A DNA stretch of 64,000 nucleotides, from positions 7,674 to 71,673 of the forward strand of contig NZ_JADPBQ010000007.1 in NCBI RefSeq assembly GCF_015670405.1, in the 5' to 3' direction. Made by a program: the position numbers and the translations under genes. The number at the start of each line of letters is the position of its first letter. The stretch's first letter is position 1. This document shows positions 8,519-17,260 of the stretch, in pieces. Under the pieces are notes generated by a model, which searched no databases, was not told the DNA's origin, and was given only the letters and a program-made list of their open reading frames with translations. This stretch comes from Clostridium sp. 1001271B_151109_B4. GTDB lineage: Bacteria > Bacillota > Clostridia > Clostridiales > Clostridiaceae.

Positions 8519-10012
8519 TTATTTCACAAACATTTCAATTATATAAGGAAGCTTTTCGATAACATGTGAAGCATTAACACAAAACATATCTTTTGAAAGA
8601 ATATCACCACAATATCCATGAATATATGCTGATATTATTGTAGCCTCAAGAGGCTCATATCCTTGCCCTATAAAAGAAGCAATAATTCCAGTAAGAGCAT
8701 CTCCCATTCCACCTGAAGCCATCTTACTATTTCCTGTTGAATTTATATAAACTTTATTCCCATCAGTAATTATAGTATTATATCCCTTTAGTAATAGTAT
8801 TACATTATATTCCTTAGCAAAATTAACGGCAATATCAATTCTATTCTCTACTAAATTTTTAACATCAATACCAGTAAGCTTAGACATTTCTCCAATATGA
8901 GGTGTCATTATAATCTTTCTCTTACTACCTTTTAATAAATCTAAATTATTTTTAAGTACATTCAATCCATCCGCATCAAGTACTGCAGGACAGCCATTCT
9001 TAGATAGAATCTTTTTTACATACTTCAGTGTTAATTCATTGTTCCCCATTCCTGGTCCTATTGCTATACTATCACTATTTGATATAACATTTTCAAATGC
9101 ACTATCTTCATATGACATTGACATAGCTTCTACTAATTTACTTTTTAAAATATCTAATATAGATTTCTTTGTACAAAGAGTAACAAGTCCTGCTCCACTT
9201 CTTACCGCTGCCTCTGTTGAAATATATGCTGCTCCTGTAAAATTTTCAGATCCTGCCATAATAGTAACTCTTCCAAAATCACCTTTATGTGCACACTTAT
9301 TTCTCTTTTTTATAATGTTTTTTATATCACCTATTTCTGTTAAATACTCCTTATGGTGAAATTTATTAACTACATATTCTGGTATACCTATTTTTTCAAC
9401 TATTATAGTTCCTGTATACCTTTCACTTTCATAATCTAAAAAACCTTTTTTATAAACTTCAAAAGAAACAGTTTTATTTGCTTCAATAGAAGTACCTAAA
9501 ACTCCAAAGCTATCACATTTCATTCCTGATGGTATATCTATAGCCATTACATATGAATTACTCTTATTTATACCCTTAATAACTTCCTCATATATTCCTT
9601 CTATTTTTCTAGTTAAACCAACTCCAAAAATCGCATCAATAACCATATCATTTTTTGATATGGCTTCCCTTAGATTTATCATATCTTTAATATTATTAAT
9701 ATTATTTATATCAATTCCCATATTTTTTAAAATATCATAATTTGCAGAACAATCTTTACTCATAGAATGATTTCCTACTATAAAAACATCTATTTTCATA
9801 TTCATACTAAAAAGTTGGCGAGCGACAGCAAGGCCATCACCCCCATTATTTCCTGTTCCACAAACTATAGTAAATGATTTAAACTTTTCAAAATCTATAT
9901 TTTTAATAACCTTCAATGCTGCATTCTCCATAAGAACAATCGAAGGAATGCCTAAATCATTTATACAATAATTATCTATACTTCTTATTAATTCAGAATT
10001 TCCTATTTTCAA
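8519..10012 (-). CDS. nnr: Bifunctional NAD(P)H-hydrate epimerase / ADP-dependent NAD(P)H-hydrate dehydratase
   Basis: 497 residues with a TTG start behind AAGGTGATG. It repairs hydrated NADH/NADPH. The N-terminal YjeF_N epimerase domain (about 1-215) has 'GTGNNGGDGLAVARQL' and the conserved 'VIDAIFGVG'. The C-terminal ribokinase-like dehydratase (about 225-497) has 'AHKGDFGRVTIMAGS', 'IGPGMG', 'VLDADGLN', 'MTPHIGEM' and the ATP/ADP motif 'MASGGMGDALTG'. Both active sites look complete and the length is normal. It is transcribed alone, divergently from the Crp-like regulator gene. Confidence 0.95.
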   Translation of the reverse strand: MKIGNSELIRSIDNYCINDLGIPSIVLMENAALKVIKNIDFEKFKSFTIVCGTGNNGGDGLAVARQLFSMNMKIDVFIVGNHSMSKDCSANYDILKNMGIDINNINNIKDMINLREAISKNDMVIDAIFGVGLTRKIEGIYEEVIKGINKSNSYVMAIDIPSGMKCDSFGVLGTSIEANKTVSFEVYKKGFLDYESERYTGTIIVEKIGIPEYVVNKFHHKEYLTEIGDIKNIIKKRNKCAHKGDFGRVTIMAGSENFTGAAYISTEAAVRSGAGLVTLCTKKSILDILKSKLVEAMSMSYEDSAFENVISNSDSIAIGPGMGNNELTLKYVKKILSKNGCPAVLDADGLNVLKNNLDLLKGSKRKIIMTPHIGEMSKLTGIDVKNLVENRIDIAVNFAKEYNVILLLKGYNTIITDGNKVYINSTGNSKMASGGMGDALTGIIASFIGQGYEPLEATIISAYIHGYCGDILSKDMFCVNASHVIEKLPYIIEMFVK

Positions 10013-10209
10013 AATCTCATCACCTTTTATAATACTTAATTTATTTTAATTATAACACTGTTTAACTAATTCTTAATATTTTCTTCAGTATATCAACTTT
10101 CTTATATTTCACATAAAAAGTATTCTTATTTTCAACTATTATTTATCTTTAACTATACTTAATCTTTTAATAATATTGTCAATTACACCAAGTTCATTTC
10201 AATACTCTT

Positions 10210-10221
10210 GGACATTTGTCC
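10210..10221. promoter_or_regulatory. Short palindrome upstream of the Crp-like gene
   Basis: GGACA-TT-TGTCC, a perfect 5-2-5 inverted repeat 88 bases before the regulator start. It could be an operator for autoregulation, but it does not match the Crp/Fnr consensus TGTGA/TTGAT well. Confidence 0.25.
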
Positions 10222-10308
10222 TTGATTTTTTTCTTATAACTTCTTTAAATTAATTAATATGATATAATTAATTTGCTTTATTTAACTTACTTAATAAGGA
10301 GAATTAAA

Positions 10309-11001
10309 ATGAAGAACTTACCTTATTTTTTAGATACTTGTCCTAGTTATATAAAAAATAAATTTACAAATATGAAGTTTAATACTTTTGATAAAATCCT
10401 TACACAAAATGAAGTTGCTGATTCGGTATATATAATAAAAAAAGGTAAAGTCAAAGTTTATTCTTTAACTCCTACTGGAGTTAAATATCTAGAAAGAACT
10501 TATTGCGAAAATGAACTATTTGGTGAACTAGAAATATTTGCTGATAAACCTATCCTAAATTATGTAGAGGCAATTGAACCTTGTGAAGCTATTAAAATTT
10601 CTAAAGAATCTTTTTTAGAATGGATTAAATACGATAGTAATTTTTCTTTATATGTACATATAAAGCTTTCTGAAAAAATGTATCATACCTCTATTAATAG
10701 TAAAGCAAATGTAGCTTATAATTTAAAGGATAGAGTTCTATTCTTTTTATGGAAATTTTTAGATGATCATAATTTAAATACTGTCCATAAGGATATACTA
10801 GTAGAAGGTGTTGGTTCAAACATTAGAAGTGTTAATCGAATTATTAAAGAGTTAGTAGATGAAAATATTGTTGAATATAACAAAGGATTCATTAAGGTAA
10901 ATGATATAAATAATCTTGTTGATATAATTTTCTCCCCTAATCCTAATAATAATTTAGTAGGTATTTTTAATAAGAAATCAGGAGGTAACTATGATAGATA
11001 A
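10309..11001 (+). CDS. Crp/Fnr family transcriptional regulator
   Basis: 230 residues. ATG 10309 is chosen over an earlier in-frame ATG at 10273 because AAGGAG lies 7 bases upstream. The N-terminal cyclic-nucleotide-type beta roll (about 15-120) has 'VYIIKKGKVKVYS' and 'NELFGELEIFADKP', the dimer helix runs to about 145, and a C-terminal winged helix has 'VGSNIRSVNRIIKELVDENI'. No Fnr-type cysteine cluster is visible, so the signal is unknown. Its last 11 bases overlap cdd, so the two genes are translationally coupled. Confidence 0.9.
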   Translation: MKNLPYFLDTCPSYIKNKFTNMKFNTFDKILTQNEVADSVYIIKKGKVKVYSLTPTGVKYLERTYCENELFGELEIFADKPILNYVEAIEPCEAIKISKESFLEWIKYDSNFSLYVHIKLSEKMYHTSINSKANVAYNLKDRVLFFLWKFLDDHNLNTVHKDILVEGVGSNIRSVNRIIKELVDENIVEYNKGFIKVNDINNLVDIIFSPNPNNNLVGIFNKKSGGNYDR

Positions 11002-11413
11002 AAAATTATTAATAGAAAAGGCATTTGATGCTCAAAAATTTTGTTATACACCATATTCTAATTTTAATGTAGGTGCTGCTTTACTTTGTGGTAATGGTGA
11101 AATTTATCAAGGTTGTAATATAGAAAATGCTGCATTTACACCTACAAATTGTGCTGAAAGAACAGCTTTCTTCAAAGCAATTTCAGAAGGCCAAAAGGAA
11201 TTCACTGCTATTGCTATTGTAGGAAATAAAGCTGGAATTAAACCAGGAGATGGTGATTTTTGTGCACCTTGCGCTGTTTGCAGACAGGTTATGGCTGAGT
11301 TTTGTGACTTAAAAAACTTTAAAATAATAATTGCTAAAAGCACTGAAGAATATTTAGAGTATACATTAGATGAACTCTTACCATTAGCCTTTACAGGTAA
11401 AAACTTAGATTAA
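10991..11413 (+). CDS. cdd: Cytidine deaminase
   Basis: 140 residues, homotetrameric zinc type by length. It converts (deoxy)cytidine to (deoxy)uridine for pyrimidine salvage. Zinc and catalytic motifs are complete: 'NCAERTAFF' (CAE) and 'CAPCAVCRQ' (PCxxC). The N-terminal 'FCYTPYSNFNVGAALL' and 'GCNIENAAFTPT' are typical substrate-binding parts. AGGAGG lies just before the ATG, inside the end of the regulator gene. Confidence 0.96.
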   Translation: MIDKKLLIEKAFDAQKFCYTPYSNFNVGAALLCGNGEIYQGCNIENAAFTPTNCAERTAFFKAISEGQKEFTAIAIVGNKAGIKPGDGDFCAPCAVCRQVMAEFCDLKNFKIIIAKSTEEYLEYTLDELLPLAFTGKNLD

Positions 11414-11418
11414 AGTAA

Positions 11419-11448
11419 AAAGCTATTGATGTCTCTATCAATAGCTTT
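11419..11448 (+). terminator. Terminator after cdd
   Basis: 12-bp stem AAAGCTATTGAT / ATCAATAGCTTT with a 6-base loop, followed by a T-rich tail. Confidence 0.85.
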
Positions 11449-11484
11449 ATTTATATATAACTTTAAAATACTCAATTAATCTTC

Positions 11485-11661
11485 TTAAAATAACTTGCTC
11501 ATTTTTCTAACTAATATTATAATCCAGCATCTTAAACCTAATGCTAAAAGTACTATACACACTCCTATAACATCTGAATAAAATACCATATTTATAGTAT
11601 TTCCAACTGTAATTATAGAAGCTATTATTATGTAAATACTTATTTTATTATAATCACTCAT
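11485..11661 (-). CDS. Small hydrophobic protein (58 residues)
   Basis: A 58-codon frame from ATG 11661 with AGGGGGT just upstream. The protein starts MSDYNKISIYIIIASIITVG and has two hydrophobic segments (about 8-25 and 30-50) ending with the basic tail 'RKMSKLF'. It fills an otherwise empty gap, and codon use resembles the neighbours. No family was recognised. It may be in the same transcript as the Nudix gene, although a hairpin lies between them. Confidence 0.5.
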   Translation of the reverse strand: MSDYNKISIYIIIASIITVGNTINMVFYSDVIGVCIVLLALGLRCWIIILVRKMSKLF

Positions 11662-11725
11662 TACCCCCTAATTATCCCTTTTAATACATTATATACTAAA
11701 TTGTTATTTTAATAAATAAAAAAGC

Positions 11726-11757
11726 TATTAGGAATTATATTTAACTTACTCCTAATA
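11726..11757 (-). terminator. Terminator after the Nudix gene
   Basis: 8-bp stem TATTAGGA / TCCTAATA followed on the minus strand by a long T run. Confidence 0.65.
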
Positions 11758-11767
11758 ACTATTTATT

Positions 11768-12217
11768 TTATAAACTATAATATTGTTCTATAAATACTTT
11801 ATGACTTCTAGGTATATTTTCTGGCAACTCATCGTAACTAAAAAATCTTAAGTCCTTAGTTTCAAAATTATCTATATTTAATTTCCCACTATAACTTTTA
11901 CATACATATCCTATTGTTATAAAAAAGGCCTTATCTCCATGTGGAAACTCAATGAAACACTCTTCTCCTGAAGTTGTTCCTAAAAGTTTTAATTCCTTTA
12001 TGTTTAAACCAGTTTCTTCCTTTGCTTCTCTAACTGCAGTAGTCTCAAGAGATTCTCCTAGCTCTGTAATTCCACCTATTAACCCCCACTTATAAGGAAA
12101 CGTTCCTCTTTTTTGTAATAATATTTGATTATATTTATTTATTATTAATACATTTACCCCTGTTAAATTTATTGAATCATGACCTACTTTTTCTCGTATG
12201 TATTTAACATAATCCAT
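11768..12217 (-). CDS. Nudix hydrolase
   Basis: 149 residues. ATG 12217 is preferred to ATG 12223, which sits too close to the GTGAGG site. The Nudix box is intact: 'GGITELGESLETTAVREAKE' then 'ETG', giving GX5EX7REUXEEXGU. It hydrolyses a nucleoside diphosphate linked to another moiety; the substrate cannot be read from sequence. The N-terminal segment 'YVKYIREKVGHDSINLTGVN' is typical of the ADP-ribose/8-oxo-dGTP-like group in clostridia. Single gene. Confidence 0.9.
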   Translation of the reverse strand: MDYVKYIREKVGHDSINLTGVNVLIINKYNQILLQKRGTFPYKWGLIGGITELGESLETTAVREAKEETGLNIKELKLLGTTSGEECFIEFPHGDKAFFITIGYVCKSYSGKLNIDNFETKDLRFFSYDELPENIPRSHKVFIEQYYSL

Positions 12218-12281
12218 ATTCATAACCTCACTATTTTCATTGATCTAAAAACATATATTATAATTATAACTTTAATATATC

Positions 12282-12545
12282 TTATTTATCATTTATAACT
12301 TCCCACTCTAAAAGTAATGTTACTAATGCCAAAATTGATAGTATTGCATTAGGAAATCCCCCTAACCTTTCAAAATTTGAAAAATCTACTAAAAATAATA
12401 TCCAAACTATTGCTGTAATAATATGCAACGTAATTCTTACATATTTCTTACTCATAAATATCTTAAAAGAACTTTTTTCTTTAATATTATTTTCTTTTTT
12501 TACTATTGTCTTTCTTGTATTGTTTTTATTTTTCTTCTTAGCCAT
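12282..12545 (-). CDS. Small two-helix membrane protein
   Basis: 87 residues. A very basic N-terminus (about 30 residues, mostly K/N) precedes two hydrophobic stretches, 'ITLHIITAIVWILFLVDF' (about 38-55) and 'NAILSILALVTLLLEW' (about 66-82). GTGAGG lies upstream of the ATG. No family recognised. Confidence 0.6.
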   Translation of the reverse strand: MAKKKNKNNTRKTIVKKENNIKEKSSFKIFMSKKYVRITLHIITAIVWILFLVDFSNFERLGGFPNAILSILALVTLLLEWEVINDK

Positions 12546-12711
12546 CCTTTGTCCTCACTTCTATATACATTAGTTTTACATCTTATTATATACTATTTTC
12601 ACTAATAAAAATAATCATATCCTTTATCTAAATACTAAAGATATTTTCCTAATTTAGGGCATACTATATACGTCTTTGACATCAATATTTATATATTAAA
12701 GGTGAGTTCAT

Positions 12712-13404
12712 ATGAAAAACAATAATCATAAAATACAAAAAACACCTCCCTTTGAAAGGCCATTATTTATAATGATAATAACCTTTGTTGGAGGATATAT
12801 GAATGGCTACACTTACATTACAAGAAATAATACATTAGCTAATATGCATACTGCTAATATGTCTAAATTAGGAATTAATATTGCACTTGGGGAATGGCTA
12901 GAGGCGCTACATTATTTTATTCCAATTTTAACTTGTATATTAGGTGCTGCATTTAGTAAATTAATTGAAACCATACTTGTAAACTTTAACTTTAATGGAG
13001 ACTGGAGAAAATTTGCCCTTATATTAGAAGCAATTTCACTATTTCTAATAGGATTGCTTCCTACTTCTTTCCCTGATATTATAGTTACTAATCTTGTTTC
13101 TTTTTTTATGGGATATCAATTATGCTTATTTAGAACATGTCTTGGTGTTCCATTTAATACAACAATATGTACTGGAAATATTAGAAGCGTTGGGCTATTT
13201 TTATTTGATGCGTTAGATATAGAAAATAAAGAATCTTTAAAAAAATTAATTACTTTTATAGTTCTTACTTTTTCTTTTGCACTTGGTGCTATTCCTGGAA
13301 CTTTAATATCTCTTGCTTTAAGTGTTAAGGCCGTTTGGGTTTGTAGTTTTATATTATTTTTACAATCGTTTTGGATATATTCTTATGAAAATAAAATAGC
13401 TTAA
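12712..13404 (+). CDS. YoaK family (DUF1275) membrane protein
   Basis: 230 residues with about six hydrophobic segments. The family hallmark is the N-terminal 'TFVGGYMNGYTYI' and 'ANMHTANMSKLGI'. DUF1275/YoaK proteins are inner membrane proteins of unproven, probably transport, function. The central 'GVPFNTTICTGNIRS' is also conserved in the family. AAGGTGAG ribosome site, single gene. Confidence 0.85.
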   Translation: MKNNNHKIQKTPPFERPLFIMIITFVGGYMNGYTYITRNNTLANMHTANMSKLGINIALGEWLEALHYFIPILTCILGAAFSKLIETILVNFNFNGDWRKFALILEAISLFLIGLLPTSFPDIIVTNLVSFFMGYQLCLFRTCLGVPFNTTICTGNIRSVGLFLFDALDIENKESLKKLITFIVLTFSFALGAIPGTLISLALSVKAVWVCSFILFLQSFWIYSYENKIA

Positions 13405-13411
13405 AGTAAAA

Positions 13412-13450
13412 AGACAGTATGTTATTATATATATTTTTTACATACTGTCT
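13412..13450. terminator. Terminator between the YoaK-like and glycosyltransferase genes
   Basis: 11-bp stem AGACAGTATGT / ACATACTGTCT with a 17-base AT-rich loop, between two converging genes. Confidence 0.65.
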
Positions 13451-13466
13451 AAAACTACAACTTAGT

Positions 13467-14642
13467 TTATTTGCTTTCATCTATAATTTTTAATATTTCA
13501 TCAGCTGCTCTCTTTGCTCCACCTGCATTATGAAAACTTTTTGATATATTCTTTGCCTTTTCTTTATATTCATTGTTATTAATAACTTTAATAACTGCAG
13601 ATTTGATATATTCTGGCTTATCTTTTTTTAACATAACTCCTGCGCCCAACTTCTCAACTCTCTCTGCTACCATTTTTTGTTCTGAATGTTGTGGAAACAG
13701 CACCATAGGAACTCCATAATATAAACTCTCATTAATACTATTCATACCACAATGAGTAATAAATACATCTATTTCTTGAAGTACTTTAATTTGTTCAACA
13801 GAATTTTCAACCTTAAAGTTACTAGGTATATTTCCTAAATTTTTAATATTAGTACTATTCCCTATAGACATGATTACATCAAAACTAGTATCTTTAAATG
13901 CCTTTATACAATTTTTATAAAATTTAACATTTTTATTATTAACTGTTCCAAGCGAAATATATATTCTCTTCCTATTTCTTTCTTTAATCTCAACCATAGT
14001 ATTAGCTACAGATGGCCCTACAAAATAATACTTATTAGAAAAAGTCTCTACCATAGGTTGAAATTCTTTTGATGTATATACAATAGTATTTGTATCATTA
14101 TCATTGTTAACAATAGAAATAAAATTCTTTACATCATATCCTTGATTTCTTAAAAGCTCTATTTTTTTATTAATCCTTCCCATTCCAAAAATCATACGCA
14201 TTATTTCATTTAAACCTTGTTTCATCATCCTTGCTGTATGCTCATTAAAAGCAAATGTTGTTGTAGAGCATATATATGGAATATTTAATTTTTGTGCAAA
14301 TAATTTCCCCCAAAAACTTAACGAATCTGATACAATACAATCTGGTTTAAATGCATCAAGCTCACTACAAACCTTTTTATCTAAAGCTAAAGTGGTGTCT
14401 ACAATCATTTCTATTAAAGCCGGAAAATCCTTTCCTACTTTCTTCTCATCTTCTGGTCTAAGTTCCGGTAAATATTCATCACAACAAATACATTTTGCAC
14501 CTGCAGATTCAATTTTTTCTTTAAACTCTTTAAATGAATAATATACTACTTCATTTCCTCTAACTACTAACTCTCTAACCACTTCTATTGTTGGATTAGT
14601 ATGTCCATGTGCAGGCATACAGAAAAAAACTATTTTACTCAT
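13467..14642 (-). CDS. GT1 family glycosyltransferase (MGT/YjiC-like)
   Basis: 391 residues from ATG 14642, placed after the GGGTGGTGAAAG site; a GTG at 14654 is less likely. It is a GT-B fold enzyme. The N-terminal 'FFCMPAHGHTNPTIEVV' carries the catalytic His. The C-terminal nucleotide-sugar motif is 'THCGMNSINESLYYGVPMVL' then 'FPQHSEQ', with Cys instead of Gly in the usual HGG. Relatives glycosylate macrolides, flavonoids or lipids, often for detoxification. An HTH-AbrB regulator gene lies just upstream on the same strand, so it may be an inducible resistance enzyme. Confidence 0.88.
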   Translation of the reverse strand: MSKIVFFCMPAHGHTNPTIEVVRELVVRGNEVVYYSFKEFKEKIESAGAKCICCDEYLPELRPEDEKKVGKDFPALIEMIVDTTLALDKKVCSELDAFKPDCIVSDSLSFWGKLFAQKLNIPYICSTTTFAFNEHTARMMKQGLNEIMRMIFGMGRINKKIELLRNQGYDVKNFISIVNNDNDTNTIVYTSKEFQPMVETFSNKYYFVGPSVANTMVEIKERNRKRIYISLGTVNNKNVKFYKNCIKAFKDTSFDVIMSIGNSTNIKNLGNIPSNFKVENSVEQIKVLQEIDVFITHCGMNSINESLYYGVPMVLFPQHSEQKMVAERVEKLGAGVMLKKDKPEYIKSAVIKVINNNEYKEKAKNISKSFHNAGGAKRAADEILKIIDESK

Positions 14643-14671
14643 ATCTTTCACCACCCTTTATATGGTTTAAC

Positions 14672-15097
14672 TTATTCATCCTTCATGGCTAATCCCATAT
14701 TTTCCACGAAATTTATTAAATCACTTTGATGAACAATTCCAAGGCCTCTTTCCTCATCTCCTAGTATCAATAATTTATCACCTGCATTTATATTAAAAAC
14801 AATTCTTGCTTCCTTTGGAATTACAATTTGACCTCTTTCTCCAACTACAACAGATCCAAAGAAGAACTTTCCTTTAGGTGGTACTCCAATTCCTGTTTCT
14901 TCTTCTGAGTGATTAACTAAATCATCTAATTTAACGTTATATAAATTTGCAAGCTTTATGCAACTCTCTATATCTGGATTAGATTCTCCATTTTCCCATT
15001 TTGCTACCGATTGCCTAGAAACATTAATCTTCTCAGCTATTTCCTCTTGCGTATACTGATTCTTTTTTCTTAGACTCTTCAAATTCCTACTAATCAT
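14672..15097 (-). CDS. HTH-XRE / AbrB (SpoVT-AbrB) fusion regulator
   Basis: 141 residues from ATG 15097, 10 bases after GGAGG; ATG 15106 is too close to the site. An N-terminal Cro/CI HTH (about 5-60: 'YTQEEIAEKINVSRQSVAKW') is fused to a C-terminal AbrB-type swapped-hairpin DNA-binding domain (about 85-130: 'GERGQIVIPKEARIVFNINA'). Two DNA-binding folds in one short chain suggest binding to composite operators. It is the first gene of a two-gene unit with the glycosyltransferase, 29 bases apart. Confidence 0.88.
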   Translation of the reverse strand: MISRNLKSLRKKNQYTQEEIAEKINVSRQSVAKWENGESNPDIESCIKLANLYNVKLDDLVNHSEEETGIGVPPKGKFFFGSVVVGERGQIVIPKEARIVFNINAGDKLLILGDEERGLGIVHQSDLINFVENMGLAMKDE

Positions 15098-15337
15098 ACT
15101 TTTCATACCTCCTATATTTATCTTATTAAAATTACTAATTACTTTCTATCAACTAACCTTAACATTCATATATATATTTATATACATTTACTTATTAATT
15201 AATAATTTTATTTTTTCATAATCTCTACGTGTTTCTACTACTATGTTCTATATAAAAAATAATTTTATATACTTTAAACAAACTCTTACTTTCTAAATAT
15301 TATATATTATACAATCTAATGATAGGAGATGAGATAC

Positions 15338-15709
15338 ATGTCAAGACATTATTGTAATACCGAATCATATTGTTGTAATAACAACTGCTGTAACCCTTGT
15401 GGAGGATATGGCAATGGTATATCTGGATTTGGTGGCTCATGTTTTTATATACTAGCAATTTTATTAATATTTGGTGGCGGTGGCTTTGGTCCAGGCAGCT
15501 TTTTCGGAGACTATAATAATATATATCGCTGTAGTGGATTTAATACTGGTTGGTGTAATGATAGGAGATCTAACAACACTAGTTTTAATAATAACAACTT
15601 TAGTTCTAATATGCTTTCTAATTCCAACTCTAACATTGCTGGGCTAATTAACGGTCTTTCTGGTAATGGTAACTTTGATATTGGTAACCTTACTGATTTT
15701 GCAAATTAA
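15338..15709 (+). CDS. Cys/Gly/Asn-rich small protein with one membrane segment
   Basis: 123 residues. ATG 15338 is preferred because AGGAG sits 9 bases before it; ATG 15329 overlaps the site. The N-terminus is Cys-rich (seven Cys in the first ~22 residues), then a glycine-rich hydrophobic segment 'CFYILAILLIFGGGGFGPG', then an Asn/Ser-rich tail. The arrangement recalls small YjcZ-type sporulation proteins and spore-coat proteins, but I cannot assign a family. Monocistronic, with a strong terminator. Confidence 0.6.
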   Translation: MSRHYCNTESYCCNNNCCNPCGGYGNGISGFGGSCFYILAILLIFGGGGFGPGSFFGDYNNIYRCSGFNTGWCNDRRSNNTSFNNNNFSSNMLSNSNSNIAGLINGLSGNGNFDIGNLTDFAN

Positions 15710-15721
15710 GCAACCAAATAA

Positions 15722-15754
15722 AAAGCTATTAGGGCATTTATTCCTAATAGCTTT
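15722..15754 (+). terminator. Terminator after the Cys/Gly-rich gene
   Basis: 12-bp stem AAAGCTATTAGG / CCTAATAGCTTT with a 9-base loop. Confidence 0.8.
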
Positions 15755-15855
15755 ATCTATTTCTATATTAAAATATTTTATTACCTTTGAATTAATAATA
15801 ATTATAAATGAGTCAGCTAAAAAAATCTACAACACTTTTGCCATTGCAACTAAAA

Positions 15856-16728
15856 CTATATATCAAAACTTACTTGAACTTCACTATTTTTTTCTTCAAA
15901 AGTTTTCATATATTTAAAAACCTCTTCTACTCCACAAATAATATTATTTTTCTTACAAGTTTCTTTAATAATCTTCATTAATCTTTCATGATTTTCACTT
16001 ACTACTTCATAACTATTACCATATTTACTTATATATTTTTCTTTTAACCCCTTAAAATGCCTATCTAAGTTTTTATAATAATACTCTCTATTTCCATCTC
16101 TTAATGTTAATCCAATGCCAAATACTATAATTCCTTTAACTTTAGCCTCTATACAGTAATTTAATATTCCTCTTATATTCTCTTCAGTGTCATTTATATA
16201 AGGTAAAATAGGCGTTAACCAAACAACTGTAGGAATACCATTATCCCTCATTATCTTTAACACTTCAAAACGTTCTTTAGTAGTAGAAACATTAGGTTCA
16301 ATTATTTTGCATAAATCTTCATCATAGGTTGTTAATGTCATTTGTACAACACACTTTGCTTTATTATTTATACTTTTTAACAAGTCCAAATCTCTTAATA
16401 TTCTGTTAGATTTAGTTTGTATTGCTAATCCAAATCCATGCTTTTCAATTATCTCCAAACACTTTCTTGTATTTTGAAGCTTTTCTTCTAATTGAATATA
16501 TGGATCACTCATTGCACCTGTTCCAATAATACACTTTTTTCTTTTTTTCTTAAGTATCTCCTCTAATAACTGTGGTCCATTAATTTTAACTTCTATATTT
16601 TCAAAAATATGATTCATTCCATAACAAAGACTTCGTGCATCACAATATATACATCCATGAGTACATCCCCTATAAATATTCATTCCATTATTACCGGATA
16701 GTATTCCTTTTGCTATTACCTCATGCAT
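15856..16728 (-). CDS. SPL-like radical SAM protein
   Basis: 290 residues. The radical SAM cluster motif is 'RGCTHGCIYCDARS' (CxxxCxxC) near residues 20-33, after the N-terminal 'KGILSGNNGMNIYRGC' typical of the spore-photoproduct-lyase-like/Rv2578c group. Further family features are 'IGTGAMSDPYIQLE', 'LAIQTKSNRILRDLDLL' and 'VVWLTPILPYINDT'. The C-terminal half lacks an extra Fe-S cluster. The substrate is unknown in this group, and it need not be a DNA-repair lyase. Single gene. Confidence 0.85.
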   Translation of the reverse strand: MHEVIAKGILSGNNGMNIYRGCTHGCIYCDARSLCYGMNHIFENIEVKINGPQLLEEILKKKRKKCIIGTGAMSDPYIQLEEKLQNTRKCLEIIEKHGFGLAIQTKSNRILRDLDLLKSINNKAKCVVQMTLTTYDEDLCKIIEPNVSTTKERFEVLKIMRDNGIPTVVWLTPILPYINDTEENIRGILNYCIEAKVKGIIVFGIGLTLRDGNREYYYKNLDRHFKGLKEKYISKYGNSYEVVSENHERLMKIIKETCKKNNIICGVEEVFKYMKTFEEKNSEVQVSFDI

Positions 16729-16751
16729 ATACCTGTAACTTCCTTCCTTAA

Positions 16752-17192
16752 TTACTTTAATGAAATATAAATATCAATTTTAGCATTATCATAATCTGCA
16801 TTTAAATATTCTTCAAAATCAGCTTTATAACTTCTATCTAAATCCATTTGCCAAATCTTACTCCAAGCCTCTGCAACAGCCTTTTGCATATGCCCTTCTA
16901 TAGAAAACTTAGCATATTTTCCTGCTGGAATCTTCTTTATTGTAAAGCTTTCATTTTCAACCCTAGATACCTCATTGCCTACCGTAACACAATATTTATT
17001 ATTTTCGTAATCAGAATAAAGTCCTATTGCATATTCATTTACTTTATTCCTTATTAATTCATTAACTCCACCTTGATATAACTTTTCCCAAAGCTCTCCA
17101 ATAACTTGCCCCATCTTAGGATCGTCATTACTTGTAACATCACTAACTCCTACTACTATTTTTTCTTCTAAATTTACAATTTTATAATTCAT
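16752..17192 (-). CDS. GyrI-like small-molecule-binding domain protein
   Basis: 146 residues from ATG 17192 (MNYKIVNLEEK), 8 bases after GGAGG. It is a stand-alone SOUL/GyrI-like effector-binding domain (AraC_E_bind), with 'LWEKLYQGGVNELI' and 'YAIGLYSDYENN' in the middle and 'FSIEGHMQKAVAEAW' near the end. Such proteins bind or hydrolyse small hydrophobic compounds or act as transcription cofactors. It lies downstream of a WYL regulator and a perfect inverted repeat, so it is probably that regulator's target. Confidence 0.85.
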   Translation of the reverse strand: MNYKIVNLEEKIVVGVSDVTSNDDPKMGQVIGELWEKLYQGGVNELIRNKVNEYAIGLYSDYENNKYCVTVGNEVSRVENESFTIKKIPAGKYAKFSIEGHMQKAVAEAWSKIWQMDLDRSYKADFEEYLNADYDNAKIDIYISLK

Positions 17193-17236
17193 ATTCATAA
17201 CCTCCATATATTTGATAAGCTTATTATACTGAGATT

Positions 17237-17260
17237 AATATGACAACAATATGTCATATT
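17237..17260. promoter_or_regulatory. Perfect inverted repeat, candidate operator for the GyrI-like gene
   Basis: AATATGACA - 6 bases - TGTCATATT, a 9-6-9 perfect repeat that overlaps the stop codon of the WYL regulator gene and lies 45 bases before the GyrI-like start. TATAAT on the minus strand is immediately downstream, so a bound repressor would cover the promoter. Assigning it to the WYL regulator is inference. Confidence 0.55.

Noticed and set aside
15666..15917. 83-codon plus-strand frame across the terminator after the Cys/Gly-rich gene
   Set aside because: It overlaps the end of that gene in another frame and runs through the terminator into the converging radical SAM gene.
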